Shown in pieces: positions 1 through 10,344 of a DNA stretch of 43,528 bases. The notes under the pieces were generated by a model, which saw only the letters and a list, made by a program, of their open reading frames with translations, had not been told where the DNA came from and did no database searches. This stretch comes from Brachybacterium paraconglomeratum. Lineage in GTDB: Bacteria; Actinomycetota; Actinomycetes; Actinomycetales; Dermabacteraceae. The DNA lies in NCBI RefSeq assembly GCF_003994255.1, contig NZ_ML133865.1:1-43528 (forward strand), read 5' to 3'. Every line of letters begins with the position of its first letter. Positions within the stretch are counted from its first letter, which is position 1. The translations under genes and the position numbers were made by a program.

Positions 1-117
1 CCTTGCACCCTTGAGGTGTGTGAGGCCCCCAGTAGATGACTGGGTTGATAGGCCAGATGTGGAAGCACAGCAATGTGTGGAGCTGACTGGTACTAATGGC
101 CGATGACTTACAACAAC
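1..117 (+). rRNA. 23S rRNA, 3' end (partial)
   Basis: The first ~117 bases match the conserved 3' end of bacterial 23S rRNA. They contain the 'gggttgataggccagatgtg' helix region and the terminal 'gctgactggtactaat' segment. The 5' part lies outside the window. The 3' boundary was set by analogy with the distance from 'tactaat' to the mature end in E. coli and is good to within about 10 bases. A 5S gene follows on the same strand after ~115 bases, so this is the tail of an rRNA operon. Confidence 0.93.
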
Positions 118-233
118 ATTCTTTGTGCTTGTTGTTTGCTGTGTGTGTTCGCGTCCACTGTGCGGTTCTTGGGGAACAACCCTGCTGCCGGCACCGGTTT
201 GGTGTGGGTGGGTGGCTGGTTGTGTCTCATCGT

Positions 234-352
234 GTTACGGCGGTCATAGCGTCGAGGAAACGCCCGGTTCCATTCCGAACCCGGAAGCTAAGCTCGATTG
301 CGCCGATGGTACTGCACTCGGGAGGGTGTGGGAGAGTAGGTCGCCGCCGGAC
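234..352 (+). rRNA. rrf: 5S rRNA
   Basis: A ~119-base segment carries the 5S hallmarks: 'ggcggtcatagcg' near the 5' end, the central 'ttccattccgaacccggaag' block and the 3' 'gggagagtaggtcgccgcc' strand. The 5' 'acggcgg' can pair with the 3' 'ccgccg' to form helix I. It follows the 23S 3' end directly and is followed by a strong terminator, as expected for the last gene of an rRNA operon. Ends are accurate to a few bases. Confidence 0.95.
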
Positions 353-361
353 ATCTTCACT

Positions 362-419
362 GGGAGTGGAGGAGTGCTTGAACCCCTAGCGGGTGTTCGC
401 CTCCTCCACTCCCTTTTTT
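362..419 (+). terminator. rRNA operon intrinsic terminator
   Basis: A perfect 13-bp inverted repeat (gggagtggaggag at 362-374 with ctcctccactccc at 401-413) encloses a second smaller stem (gaaccc/gggtgttc). It is followed at once by six T residues (414-419). This is a textbook Rho-independent terminator ending the rRNA transcript. Confidence 0.92.
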
Positions 420-873
420 CATGCCCGGGATCTGTGCGCACTATGGCGCGCGTTCTCGCTCCTCGCGGGCACGGTCAGAAGCATCTCCGACGCCTGGCGC
501 AGCGGCGGGGTGCAGTGATGGGCGCGGATCGTCCGGTGTCGAGTGCTTCCGCCATGAGGGACTCCTCGGTGCTGCGTCACGTGCACCGATGCACCGAACC
601 GAAGGGCTACGTCTCCCCGACGACTGACGATCCGCTCGGCACGTCCCGCAGCGGAGAGCTCTCGACGGGAGCTCGTGGCGGTGGCTTCGCGGTGAGTCGG
701 ACGATGCTCCGTACGTGTCGCGCGTATGGTCGGCCCCCCGGCACGGACTTGCAAGGCGGTCGACCGGACGGGTCGTTACGTTGCCAGGCACCGAGGGAGA
801 GTCCTAGCGTCGTTGCCACGAGCAGATGGCTCAGCCGGGCACACTGACCGGCGAACAGGAAGGGAGTTCCATC
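420..873. other. gene-free stretch between rRNA operon and KGG gene
   Basis: About 450 bases without a convincing gene. The open frames here, including one that runs through the 5S rRNA, have no recognisable protein features and no ribosome-binding site. The part nearest position 873 should hold the promoter of the KGG stress gene, but I could not pick out a clear -35/-10 pair. Confidence 0.6.
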
Positions 874-1164
874 ATGGCTGATCAGAACAACTCCGGACAG
901 TTCGGCAACCGGAACGACACCGAGCAGCAGGCCCAGAAGGGCGGCGAGGCCAGCACCGGCAGCTTCGGTGAGAAGAACTCGGCCGATCCGAGCCAGGCCG
1001 GCCAGCAGGGCGGCCAGGAGTCCTCGGGCAGCTTCGGCGAGAAGAACTCGGCCGATCCGAGCCAGGCCGGTCGCCAGGGCGGCCAGGAGAGCTCGGGCAG
1101 CTTCGGCGAGAAGAACTCCGCCGACCCCAGCGAGGCCGGCCGCAAGGGCGGCCAGAGCTCCTGA
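874..1164 (+). CDS. KGG-repeat general stress protein
   Basis: A 96-residue, very hydrophilic protein made of repeats of the stress-induced KGG (Con-10-like) type. After a short lead it has three near-identical 23-residue units beginning GSFGEKNSADPS and carrying an AG(Q/R)xGGQ core; the last core is AGRKGGQ, the canonical KGG form. Proteins of this family are abundant in desiccation, starvation or general stress and are thought to be disordered protectants. The ATG at 874 is preferred because 'aggaaggga' lies ~9 bases upstream; an in-frame upstream ATG at 826 has no such site. The three 69-base repeats are also near-identical in DNA, so copy number could vary between strains. The gene is probably monocistronic, ending in a hairpin at 1201. 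Confidence 0.88.
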   Translation: MADQNNSGQFGNRNDTEQQAQKGGEASTGSFGEKNSADPSQAGQQGGQESSGSFGEKNSADPSQAGRQGGQESSGSFGEKNSADPSEAGRKGGQSS

Positions 1165-1200
1165 GGCCCGTGGGGCTCAGCGCCTGCGCCCCGTGAACGT

Positions 1201-1232
1201 GGAGGGCGACGGCCGGACGGCCGTCCCCCTCC
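1201..1232 (+). terminator. hairpin terminator after KGG gene
   Basis: The arms ggaggg-c-gacggcc (1201-1214) and ggccgtc-c-ccctcc (1219-1232) form a 13-bp stem with one C/C mismatch and a 4-base loop. There is no strong T-tract, which is common in high-GC actinobacteria. It separates the KGG gene from the SDR gene. Confidence 0.6.
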
Positions 1233-1296
1233 GCTACGCGCACCTTCCCCGCCTCGACCGTGTGACCCGACCCGACCCGACCCACAGGAGCATCCC

Positions 1297-2094
1297 ATGT
1301 CCTTCGCCCCCACCCGTGCTGTCGTCGTCGGCTCCGACTCCGGGATCGGCAGGGCCACCGCGGTCGCCCTGGCCGAGGCCGGGATGGACGTGGGCATCAC
1401 CTTCAACACCGACCGGCAGGGCGCCGAGGGCACGGCCGAGGAGGTCCGCAGCCACGGCCGCGAGGCCGTGGTCGCCCACCTCGACACCTCCGACCTCGAG
1501 AGGGCCGGGGGCGTCGTCGACCGGCTCGTCGCGCAGCTCGGTGGGCTCGACGTGTTCGTGCAGTGCTCGGGCGCCGGCCACAGCACGCTGTTCCTGGACA
1601 CGCCGCTGGAGACCTGGCGCGACGTCATGGCCGTCGACCTCGACGGCGCGTTCGTCTGCCTGCAGGCCGCCGCCCGCCACCTCGTCCAGGCCGGGAACGG
1701 CGGACGGCTCATCGGCGTCACCAGCGTGCACGAGCACCAGCCGAAGGTCGGATCCTCCGCCTATGACGCCGCCAAGCATGGTCTCGGCGGGCTGCTGAAG
1801 ACCATCGCCCTCGAGCTGGGCGAGCACGGCATCACGGCCAACGCCGTCGCGCCCGGAGAGATCGCGACCCCCATGACCGGGCAGACCGATCGGGACCCCC
1901 GCACCGAGGAGCGCCCCGGCGTGCCGCTGCGACGGCCCGGGGATGCCCGCGAGGTCGCGGCCGTCATCACCTTCCTCGCCTCGCCCCAGGCCTCCTACGT
2001 CACGGGAGCCTCCTGGGTCGTGGACGGCGGGATGCTGCTGATGGGGCCGCAGGGCGCGGCGGCGACGGTCGACGACGCCTGGCGTCGCCCATGA
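1297..2094 (+). CDS. SDR family NAD(P)-dependent oxidoreductase
   Basis: A 265-residue classical short-chain dehydrogenase/reductase. The cofactor-binding loop is GSDSGIG (residues 12-18; a variant of TGxxxGIG, with Ser in place of the usual Gly/Ala). The catalytic triad is Ser143, Tyr156 and Lys160 (YDAAK). The usual C-terminal 'SYVTGASWVVDGG' segment is present. Members reduce or oxidise carbonyl/alcohol groups in the cytoplasm; the substrate cannot be read from the sequence, and the N-terminal half resembles 3-oxoacyl-ACP reductase or glucose dehydrogenase-like SDRs. Start ATG 1297 is preceded by 'acaggag'. It appears to be transcribed alone. Confidence 0.9.
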   Translation: MSFAPTRAVVVGSDSGIGRATAVALAEAGMDVGITFNTDRQGAEGTAEEVRSHGREAVVAHLDTSDLERAGGVVDRLVAQLGGLDVFVQCSGAGHSTLFLDTPLETWRDVMAVDLDGAFVCLQAAARHLVQAGNGGRLIGVTSVHEHQPKVGSSAYDAAKHGLGGLLKTIALELGEHGITANAVAPGEIATPMTGQTDRDPRTEERPGVPLRRPGDAREVAAVITFLASPQASYVTGASWVVDGGMLLMGPQGAAATVDDAWRRP

Positions 2095-2233
2095 GACCGG
2101 TCGGTCCCGTGACGCCGGCGGCGCCGTGAGCGGGCATGCGCCGTCCGGCTCGCTCGGTTCGGCAGGACGTCGTCCCCGGCAGCGCCGCCGGCCGGTCGCC
2201 CAGGAGCCCGGTTCGCTGGACCCGGCTGGGGGT

Positions 2234-2852
2234 CAGCCGTCTGCCGGGCGCTGGGCGCGCAGGTCGGGCCGCCCACCCAGCCGCCGCACGCTCGACGTCG
2301 CCGCCGCACCCGCCCGCCGCGCGGCCTGCTCCGGGAGCTCGTCCCGGCGCAGACCGGTGGTCAGGCCCTCGAGGAAGGCGTCGCCAGCGCCGGCCGGATC
2401 GGCGACCCGCTCGGTGCGGCACCAGCTGCTCGCCCTCCGGCCACACCACGAGATCGCCGTCGGGGACGGAGAGCGCGACGAACCCGGCCCCGGCGTCGAG
2501 GACGCCCCGGGCTGCGAGGCGGCCCGCCCCGTGATCGGCCGGCTCGATGCCGGTCATCAGACGCGTCTCCGCGGCGTCCATCCGCACCACGTCGGCCGCC
2601 CCGAGCAGCCGGTCGCGGGCGGCCCCGTCGACGGCTTCGTCCAGTCGGTCCCGGCGACGCCGAGCAGGAGCACCGGCGCCCCGAGATGTCGCGGAGCGAC
2701 CGCCTGATCGGCGCCCTTCCGCCGAGCATCTCCCGTCGCACGGCGACGCGGGCGCTGCCGCTGGATGGTGGCCAGTGCTCGACGCGGAGCACGAGATCTC
2801 GGGCGATCTGGCCGATGACGAGGACACCGGTGGCGGGATCGGTCGTGGTCAT
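2234..2852 (-). pseudogene. PfkB-family carbohydrate kinase pseudogene
   Basis: Remains of a ribokinase-like sugar kinase spread over three minus-strand frames. The N-terminal part starts at ATG 2852 (TTTDPATGVLVIGQIARDLV, then EMLGG). A one-base loss after 'ggcggaagg' shifts frame into ADQAVAPRHLGAPVLLLG and VAGTDW. A further part (AADVVRMDAAETRLMTG) follows after what looks like an internal deletion of ~80-90 codons. The C-terminal signature DPAGAGDAFLEGL is in yet another frame, ending at the stop at 2234. The total of 619 bases is well short of the ~930 expected. Intact homologues phosphorylate sugars or nucleosides with ATP; this copy cannot encode a working enzyme unless the sequence has errors. 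Confidence 0.82.
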
Positions 2853-2972
2853 GGCCGTGTTACCACGGGGGCGGCGTGCGAGGAAGGGTCATGGACCGGT
2901 GGATCGTCCTGCGCAGGATCGTGACGGCAGGGCCGGCTCGACGGCTCGCGCGGCACGTGCCAGCCTGACGGC

Positions 2973-3254
2973 ATGTGCCGCAGCATCCGACCCTCCACAA
3001 CGTGGAGCCCGGAGGCCACCTCGCAGGAGGTGCACGATGCCGCACTGCAGCACGTGCGCAAGGTCAGCGCGATGACCAGGCCCTCGCAGGCAAACGCCGA
3101 GATGCTCGAGCGGGCGGTGGCGCAGATCGTCCACGCCACCGAGCATCTGCTCGCCGGCCTCGTCACCTCCGCCCCGCCGAAGGACCGTGAGGTCGAGCGG
3201 GAGAAGGCCCGGGCGCGCAGCGCGAAGCGGTTCGGGACGCCCGCCGCGTCCTGA
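2973..3254 (+). CDS. DUF2277 domain protein
   Basis: A 93-residue protein matching the DUF2277 family over its full length. It opens with MCRSIRPSTTWSPEATSQEV, continues with 'ALQHVRKVSAMTRPSQAN' and ends with the conserved 'APPKDREVEREKARARSAKR' tail. The family is small, cytoplasmic and of unknown function. The start ATG 2973 agrees with the invariant MCR N-terminus. No strong ribosome-binding site is visible. The gene converges with the MFS gene, sharing the large hairpin at 3271-3341. Confidence 0.85.
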   Translation: MCRSIRPSTTWSPEATSQEVHDAALQHVRKVSAMTRPSQANAEMLERAVAQIVHATEHLLAGLVTSAPPKDREVEREKARARSAKRFGTPAAS

Positions 3255-3270
3255 GCCGAGGGCGGCGTCT

Positions 3271-3341
3271 GCACGAAGGGGACTCCAGCAGCATGCCGCG
3301 GAGCTCAGCTCCACGCCGTGCCGCTGGAGTCCCCTTTGTGC
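3271..3341. terminator. bidirectional terminator, long inverted repeat
   Basis: A 19-bp inverted repeat with one mismatch (3271-3289 against 3323-3341; core aaggggactccagc / gctggagtcccctt) encloses a further partly self-complementary segment around 'gagctcagctc'. The tracts 'ccccttt' and 'aagggg' occur on both sides. It lies between the convergent DUF2277 and MFS genes and should stop transcription from both. Confidence 0.8.
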
Positions 3342-3372
3342 AGGCCGGCCCCGGCCAGTGGCCCGAGCCGGG

Positions 3373-4623
3373 TCAGCAGACCGCCGGGACCCCGTCGGTC
3401 GTCGTCGGCGCCTCGACGGCGGCGCGCGCCTGCTGGCGGCGGTGCACGGCGAAGGACCAGCCGGCGATGCCGAGTCCGGCGATCGCGAGGGCCACGCCCG
3501 TCCAGGCCGGGGCGAGCAGACCCCAGCCGGCGGCGAGCACGGCCGCGCCCAGCGCCGCGCCGAGGGAGTTGCCGATGTTCAGCGCCGAGTGGTGCAGAGC
3601 CGCGGCGAGCGAGGGCGCATCCGGCGAGGCGTCCAGCAGGAACAGCTGCAGCGAGGGGCCCATGAACTGCGAGGTGATCGCGAGGGCGAGCAGCAGGAGC
3701 ATCCCGGCGATCGCGTTCTCGGCCACGAGGGCGAAGACCGTGAGGCTCACCGTCATGCCGATCAGGCCGGTGAAGATCGTGCCGTAGAGGCTGCGGTCTG
3801 CGGCGCGGCCCGCGAGGACGTTGCCGATCGTCATGCCGACGCCGAACACGAACAGCGCCACCGGCACCGCCCGTTCGCCGAGCCCCATCACCCCGGGCAC
3901 GATCTCGCCGATGTAGCTGTACACCGCGAACATGCCGCCGAACCCGATCGAGCCGATGCCGAGCGCGAACCACACCTGCGCCCGGCGCAGCGCCCGCAGC
4001 TCACCGCGGATCGAGCCGGTGACCCCGGCGCCCTCGGGCTCGGGCACCAGGCGCCAGATCGCGATCGTGCTGAGAGCGGCGACGACCACGACGATCACGT
4101 ACGCAGAGCGCCAGCCGACGACCTGCCCGAAGGCGGTGGAGGCGGGCACGCCCAGCATCGTCGCGATCGTCAGGCCCAGCATCACCAGCGAGACGGAGCG
4201 GGCTCGCCGTCCGGGCGGGGACAGGCGCGCCGCGACCAGCGAGGCGACGCCGAAGAACGCGCCGTGGGGGAGGCCCGAGACGAAGCGCGCGGCGGCCAGC
4301 ACCGAGAAGCTCGGCGCCATGGCGGAGAGCAGGTTCCCCAGCCCGATCAGTGCGATGAGCAGCACCAGCAGCTTCGCGCGCGGCATCCTCACCGCCGCGA
4401 TCGTCACCAGCGGCGCGCCGATCACGACGCCGAGCGCGTACAGGGTGATGAGCATCCCGGCCTGCGGGGTGGAGACCTCGAGGTCCCGCGCGATCTGCGG
4501 CAGAAGCCCCATCGAGGCGAACTCGGTGGTACCGATCGCGAAGGCGCCGAGCGCCATCGCGAGGATTACCAGGCGCAGACGTCCGGGGGAGAGCGGCGCC
4601 TGGGGAGCGTGCGACTGCGTCAT
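3373..4623 (-). CDS. MFS transporter, DHA1-type exporter
   Basis: A 416-residue major facilitator superfamily permease with about 12 hydrophobic helices. It has the family hallmarks: 'LGAFAIGTTEFASMGLLPQIA' in TM1 (the GTTEF motif of the AraJ/Cml/YdhP DHA1 drug or sugar efflux group), the loop motif around 'RMPRAKLL', and 'SGLPHGAFFGVAS' in TM4, typical of arabinose/chloramphenicol-exporter relatives. It probably expels small hydrophobic compounds or sugars by proton antiport in the plasma membrane. Start ATG 4623 is preceded by 'ggaggt' eight bases upstream; a longer frame back to 4860 overlaps the divergent gene and lacks MFS features. Drug specificity is not predictable from sequence. Confidence 0.88.
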   Translation of the reverse strand: MTQSHAPQAPLSPGRLRLVILAMALGAFAIGTTEFASMGLLPQIARDLEVSTPQAGMLITLYALGVVIGAPLVTIAAVRMPRAKLLVLLIALIGLGNLLSAMAPSFSVLAAARFVSGLPHGAFFGVASLVAARLSPPGRRARSVSLVMLGLTIATMLGVPASTAFGQVVGWRSAYVIVVVVAALSTIAIWRLVPEPEGAGVTGSIRGELRALRRAQVWFALGIGSIGFGGMFAVYSYIGEIVPGVMGLGERAVPVALFVFGVGMTIGNVLAGRAADRSLYGTIFTGLIGMTVSLTVFALVAENAIAGMLLLLALAITSQFMGPSLQLFLLDASPDAPSLAAALHHSALNIGNSLGAALGAAVLAAGWGLLAPAWTGVALAIAGLGIAGWSFAVHRRQQARAAVEAPTTTDGVPAVC

Positions 4624-4753
4624 CGGGGGACCTCCAGCGGCGGGACGGGGTGGGGACTCGCTGCCGACGCTGGAAGCGGAGGGGGACCCACTGATCGTAA
4701 GGGCGGGGGAGGGGCCCGGGCCAGGGCGGGGTGAGGGATGGAGCGGGGTCAGG

Positions 4754-4765
4754 CAGAATCCCCTC
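4754..4765 (+). promoter_or_regulatory. putative leaderless -10 box of the TolB-like gene
   Basis: CAGAAT (4754-4759) lies six bases before the ATG at 4766, and no ribosome-binding site precedes that ATG. The spacing is what is expected if transcription starts at the A of the start codon. Confidence 0.45.
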
Positions 4766-5656
4766 ATGGCACGCACCCTCGCTCCCGGCCGGCGCTCCCG
4801 CATCTTTACCCTCGACGTCGACAGCGGGGAGCGCACCCTCGTCCACGAGTCCACGGACACCCTCTACGAGGCCCCGAACTGGTCCTTGGACGGCTCCTCG
4901 CTGTACGTCAACGGCGACGGCCACCTCTTCCGCCTTCCCGTCGGACCGGGCTCCACGCCGGAGCGGATCGACCTCGGCGATCTCCCCGAGCTCAACAACG
5001 ACCACGTCCTCGACCCCGACGGGGAGCACGTCTTCGTCTCCTGCATGGACTGGCACATCTACCGGGCCCCGCTCGCCGGCGGCACCCCCCGTCGGATCAC
5101 GAACGACGACGGCCGCCTCCACTTCCTCCACGGCGTCAGTCCCGACGGCACGACCCTCGCCTACATCGGGCTGACCGCCGACGCGGAGGGGAACTGGGCC
5201 CCGCCGAACGTCTTCACGATCCCTGCCGCGGGCGGCGAGGACGTGCAGCTCACCGACGACGAGTTCCCCGACGACGGCTCCGAGTTCTCGCCCGACGGGC
5301 TGTGGATCTACTTCAACTCCGAGCGGGCGCGCACCGTCCCCGGCCACGCCCAGCTGTTCCGCATGCGCCCCGACGGCACCGGCATCGAGCAGCTCACCTC
5401 CGACGAGCGCGTGAACTGGTTCCCGCACGTCTCGCCCGACTCCAGCCGCCTCGCCTATGTCAGCTTCCCGCCCGGCACCGAGGGTCATCCCGCGGACAAG
5501 GACGTGATCGTGCGGCTGTGCGCGGCCGACGGCACGGGGATCCGCGACCTCGCCCGTGTGTTCGGCGGCCAGGGCACGATGAACGTGCACAGCTGGTCCC
5601 CGGACGGCCGCTCGATCGCCTATGTGGACTACCCCGTGGACGGGCTGCACGACTGA
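4766..5656 (+). CDS. TolB-like beta-propeller (WD40/PD40) protein
   Basis: A 296-residue protein built from repeated PD40/TolB blades: 'PNWSLDGSSLYV', 'DPDGEHVFVS', 'VSPDGTTLAYIG', 'FSPDGLWIYFNS', 'VSPDSSRLAYVS' and 'WSPDGRSIAYVD'. Six blades can be counted, consistent with a six-bladed propeller. There is no signal peptide, so unlike Gram-negative periplasmic TolB it is probably cytoplasmic. Related actinobacterial proteins are annotated as TolB family or DPP-IV N-terminal-like domains of unknown role. Start ATG 4766 fits the first conserved residues and a likely leaderless promoter. It is divergent from the MFS gene with a shared 142-base promoter region. Confidence 0.85.
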   Translation: MARTLAPGRRSRIFTLDVDSGERTLVHESTDTLYEAPNWSLDGSSLYVNGDGHLFRLPVGPGSTPERIDLGDLPELNNDHVLDPDGEHVFVSCMDWHIYRAPLAGGTPRRITNDDGRLHFLHGVSPDGTTLAYIGLTADAEGNWAPPNVFTIPAAGGEDVQLTDDEFPDDGSEFSPDGLWIYFNSERARTVPGHAQLFRMRPDGTGIEQLTSDERVNWFPHVSPDSSRLAYVSFPPGTEGHPADKDVIVRLCAADGTGIRDLARVFGGQGTMNVHSWSPDGRSIAYVDYPVDGLHD

Positions 5657-5777
5657 GAGGGCGCGGCCTGCTGCGACCGCTGCTCTGCAGACTCCCCGGG
5701 CCGCTCCCCGGGCCTCCCGGTACCCTGCTCGGAGCCGGTCGCAGCCGCCCGGCCCCCTCGATCCGATGCGGAGCGCC

Positions 5778-6101
5778 ATGGAACAGATCACCGTCGCCGG
5801 ACACCCCGAGCCGATCCCTGCCTCGCCCGTCGCTGCGCGCATGCTGCACGAGCGCCTCGAGGAGACCCGCGAGAAGCGTGGGGCCGACGCGGCCGACAGG
5901 CTCGAGACCCTGGTCGGCGAGCGGATCGGCACTCTCCTGGCCGGCGGGATGCCCAGCATCGACGTGGCGACGATGCGCTCGATCGTGGAGTACATCGAGC
6001 TGCCCTCGGAGGACGAGCCCGAGCCCACCGGCCTCGGCAAGGTCTTCGCTGATCTGAAGGACAAGGCCGCCCAGCGCGGCTACGGCGGGCGCATCGGCTG
6101 A
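5778..6101 (+). CDS. hypothetical protein, 107 residues
   Basis: An uncharacterised small cytoplasmic protein (MEQITVAGHPEPIPASPVA...). It is rich in charged residues, helical in character, with 'MLHERLEETREKRGADAADR' and a C-terminal 'VFADLKDKAAQRGYGGRIG'. There is no signal peptide or membrane segment. Codon use (GC-rich third positions) is typical of the genome and supports a real gene. The start at 5778 is likely; an in-frame ATG at 5766 would add four residues. I do not recognise the family. It follows the TolB-like gene on the same strand after ~120 bases. Confidence 0.65.
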   Translation: MEQITVAGHPEPIPASPVAARMLHERLEETREKRGADAADRLETLVGERIGTLLAGGMPSIDVATMRSIVEYIELPSEDEPEPTGLGKVFADLKDKAAQRGYGGRIG

Positions 6102-6162
6102 CGTGCCTCCGCGGCCGGACGTTCACACTTCACCCACGGTTTCCCTTATGGCGCCCATTAGC

Positions 6163-6175
6163 TAACCTGGCCCGC
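6163..6175 (+). promoter_or_regulatory. putative leaderless -10 box of the yeeE-like gene
   Basis: TAACCT (6163-6168) is followed by seven bases and then ATG at 6176. No Shine-Dalgarno sequence is present, so the transcript probably starts at or next to the start codon. Confidence 0.5.
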
Positions 6176-7258
6176 ATGATCCTCACCGGCCTCCTCCTCG
6201 GCGCCGTGCTCGGCTACGTCCTGCAGCGCTCCCGGTTCTGCGTGACCGGCGCGTTCCGCGACCTCTACCTCACCCGCTCCACTCGCTACTTCACCCCTTT
6301 CCTGCTCGCCATCGCGATCCAGGCCGTCGGCGTCGCCGCGCTGACCGGCAGGGGCATGCTCGCCCCCGAGCCCGCCTCCTTCGCCCCGCTCGCCGTGATC
6401 GGCGGCGGACTGATCTTCGGCGTCGGCATCATCATGGCCGGCGGCTGCGCGACCGGCACCTACTACCGCGCGGGCGAGGGCCTCATCGGCTCCTGGGTCG
6501 CGCTGATCTTCTACGCCCTGTTCGCGGCCGTGATGAAGTACGGCCCGCTCGGCGGCTTCACCGAGGCCGCCCGCGCCCGCACCGTCGCCGACGCCACGAT
6601 CCACGAGACCCTCGGCGTGAGCGTCTGGGTCCCCACCCTCGTCTTCAGCGCGATCGTCGCCGTGCTCGTCGTGCGCCGGTACCGCGCCGCCAAGGCGCGT
6701 GCCGCCTCCGGCCGTCCCTCCGTGACGCTGCCGGCGCGTCGCACCGGCCTCGGCCACTACCTCGCCGACATCCCCTGGAGCCCCTGGGTGGGCGGCGTGC
6801 TGCTGGGCCTGATCGCGATCGCCGCGTGGCTGCTGTCCACCGCCGCGGGCCGCAACGGCGGGCTCGGCATCACCACCCCGTCGGCCAAGATCGTCACCTT
6901 CCTGACCACGGGCGACGTGACCCTCGTGGACTGGTCGGTGATGCTCGTGCTCGGGATCCTCGTCGGCTCCTTCCTCGCCGCGAAGCTCTCCGGCGAGTTC
7001 CGCTGGCGCGTCCCGGACGCCCAGACCATGCTGCGCAGCGCCGGCGGCGGCGTCGCGATGGGCGTCGGCGCCGCGCTCGCCGGCGGCTGCACCATCGGCA
7101 ACTCCCTGGTGGAGACGAGCCTGTTCAGCTACCAGGGCTGGGTCTCGCTGGTCGCGATCATGCTCGGCACCTGGGGTGCGGCCTGGTTCTTCCTGCAGCG
7201 CCCCCAGCGCGCCGCCGAGGCCAACCGCCCCGCCCCGGTGCTCACCCCCGCCTCCTGA
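6176..7258 (+). CDS. YeeE/YedE (TsuA-type) sulfur-compound importer
   Basis: A 360-residue polytopic membrane protein of the YeeE/YedE family, whose characterised member E. coli TsuA imports thiosulfate. It has the duplicated fold and the conserved cysteine motifs: SRFCVTGAF (Cys22), MAGGCATGTYYR (Cys91) and LAGGCTIGNS (Cys305), which relay thiosulfate through the membrane by transient S-H...S contacts. Length matches the family (~350). The next gene encodes a TusA-like protein, the partner (YeeD/TsuB) normally found with TsuA. Together they should bring in and hand over sulfane sulfur for assimilation. ATG 6176 is the first codon in frame after a likely leaderless promoter. Confidence 0.9.
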   Translation: MILTGLLLGAVLGYVLQRSRFCVTGAFRDLYLTRSTRYFTPFLLAIAIQAVGVAALTGRGMLAPEPASFAPLAVIGGGLIFGVGIIMAGGCATGTYYRAGEGLIGSWVALIFYALFAAVMKYGPLGGFTEAARARTVADATIHETLGVSVWVPTLVFSAIVAVLVVRRYRAAKARAASGRPSVTLPARRTGLGHYLADIPWSPWVGGVLLGLIAIAAWLLSTAAGRNGGLGITTPSAKIVTFLTTGDVTLVDWSVMLVLGILVGSFLAAKLSGEFRWRVPDAQTMLRSAGGGVAMGVGAALAGGCTIGNSLVETSLFSYQGWVSLVAIMLGTWGAAWFFLQRPQRAAEANRPAPVLTPAS

Positions 7259-7319
7259 TCGTCCCGCTCACCGCACAGCCCCAGAACTGCCCCGACCCTC
7301 CCACGGAAGGACCCCTCCC

Positions 7320-7550
7320 ATGGCCGCCTACACCCTCCAGACCAACGGCTCCGTCTGCCCGTTCCCGCTGATCGACGCGAAGAACGCGATGCAGCAGCTG
7401 AGCAGGGGCGACGACCTGATCATCGACTTCGACTGCACCCAGGCCACCGACTCCCTGCCCCAGTGGGCGGCGACGGACGGCCACGAGGTCGTCGCCTTCG
7501 ACCGCACCGGCGAGGCCGGCTGGACGATCACGGTCCGCAAGGGCGCCTGA
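7320..7550 (+). CDS. TusA-like sulfur carrier protein (YeeD/TsuB type)
   Basis: A 76-residue TusA-family protein. The N-terminal motif NGSVCPFPLIDAKNAM contains the CPxP signature; Cys13 carries persulfide sulfur. The rest (GDDLIIDFDCTQATDSLPQWA ... GWTITVRKG) fits the two-layer alpha/beta fold. It lies 61 bases after the yeeE-like gene on the same strand, so it very likely receives sulfur from that transporter. Start ATG 7320 has 'ggaagga' about ten bases upstream; a longer frame starting at 7176 would overlap the transporter and is not needed. Confidence in the family is high; the precise sulfur donor is inferred from the neighbour. Confidence 0.9.
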   Translation: MAAYTLQTNGSVCPFPLIDAKNAMQQLSRGDDLIIDFDCTQATDSLPQWAATDGHEVVAFDRTGEAGWTITVRKGA

Positions 7551-7553
7551 CCC

Positions 7554-7646
7554 GACCGGCCCCGGCCCGAAGCCGGCTGGCCCCGGAGCGAAGCCGACCG
7601 GCAACGGGGCGAAGCCGGCCGGCCCCGGGCCGATGACCGGCCGACG
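7554..7646. repeat. 21-bp GC-rich tandem repeats
   Basis: Three consecutive 21-base units begin gaagccg and end with a gg(a/g/g)gc-like tail (7569-7589, 7590-7610, 7611-7631), flanked by partial copies on both sides. They sit in the convergent gap between the tusA-like gene and thiC. No gene is supported here. The repeats can fold through their ggcc/ccgg segments and may act as a terminator region. Confidence 0.75.
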
Positions 7647-7733
7647 GCCGGGTGCGACGGCGCCTGTGCGCGCCCCCGCACCCGGCCGTCGAGGCCCGCG
7701 AGCGCCGCGGCGCGCTCCGCGGGCCGACGGGGG

Positions 7734-10340
<2,607 letters not shown>

Positions 10341-10344
<4 letters not shown>

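Noticed and set aside
125..847. Plus-strand 240-codon open frame
   Set aside because: It runs through the 5S rRNA and its terminator, has no ribosome-binding site and no protein family features.
4001..6064. Minus-strand 687-codon frame
   Set aside because: It is antisense to the TolB-like gene for most of its length and overlaps the MFS gene in another frame; the Arg/Gly/Val-rich sequence is typical of antisense high-GC frames.
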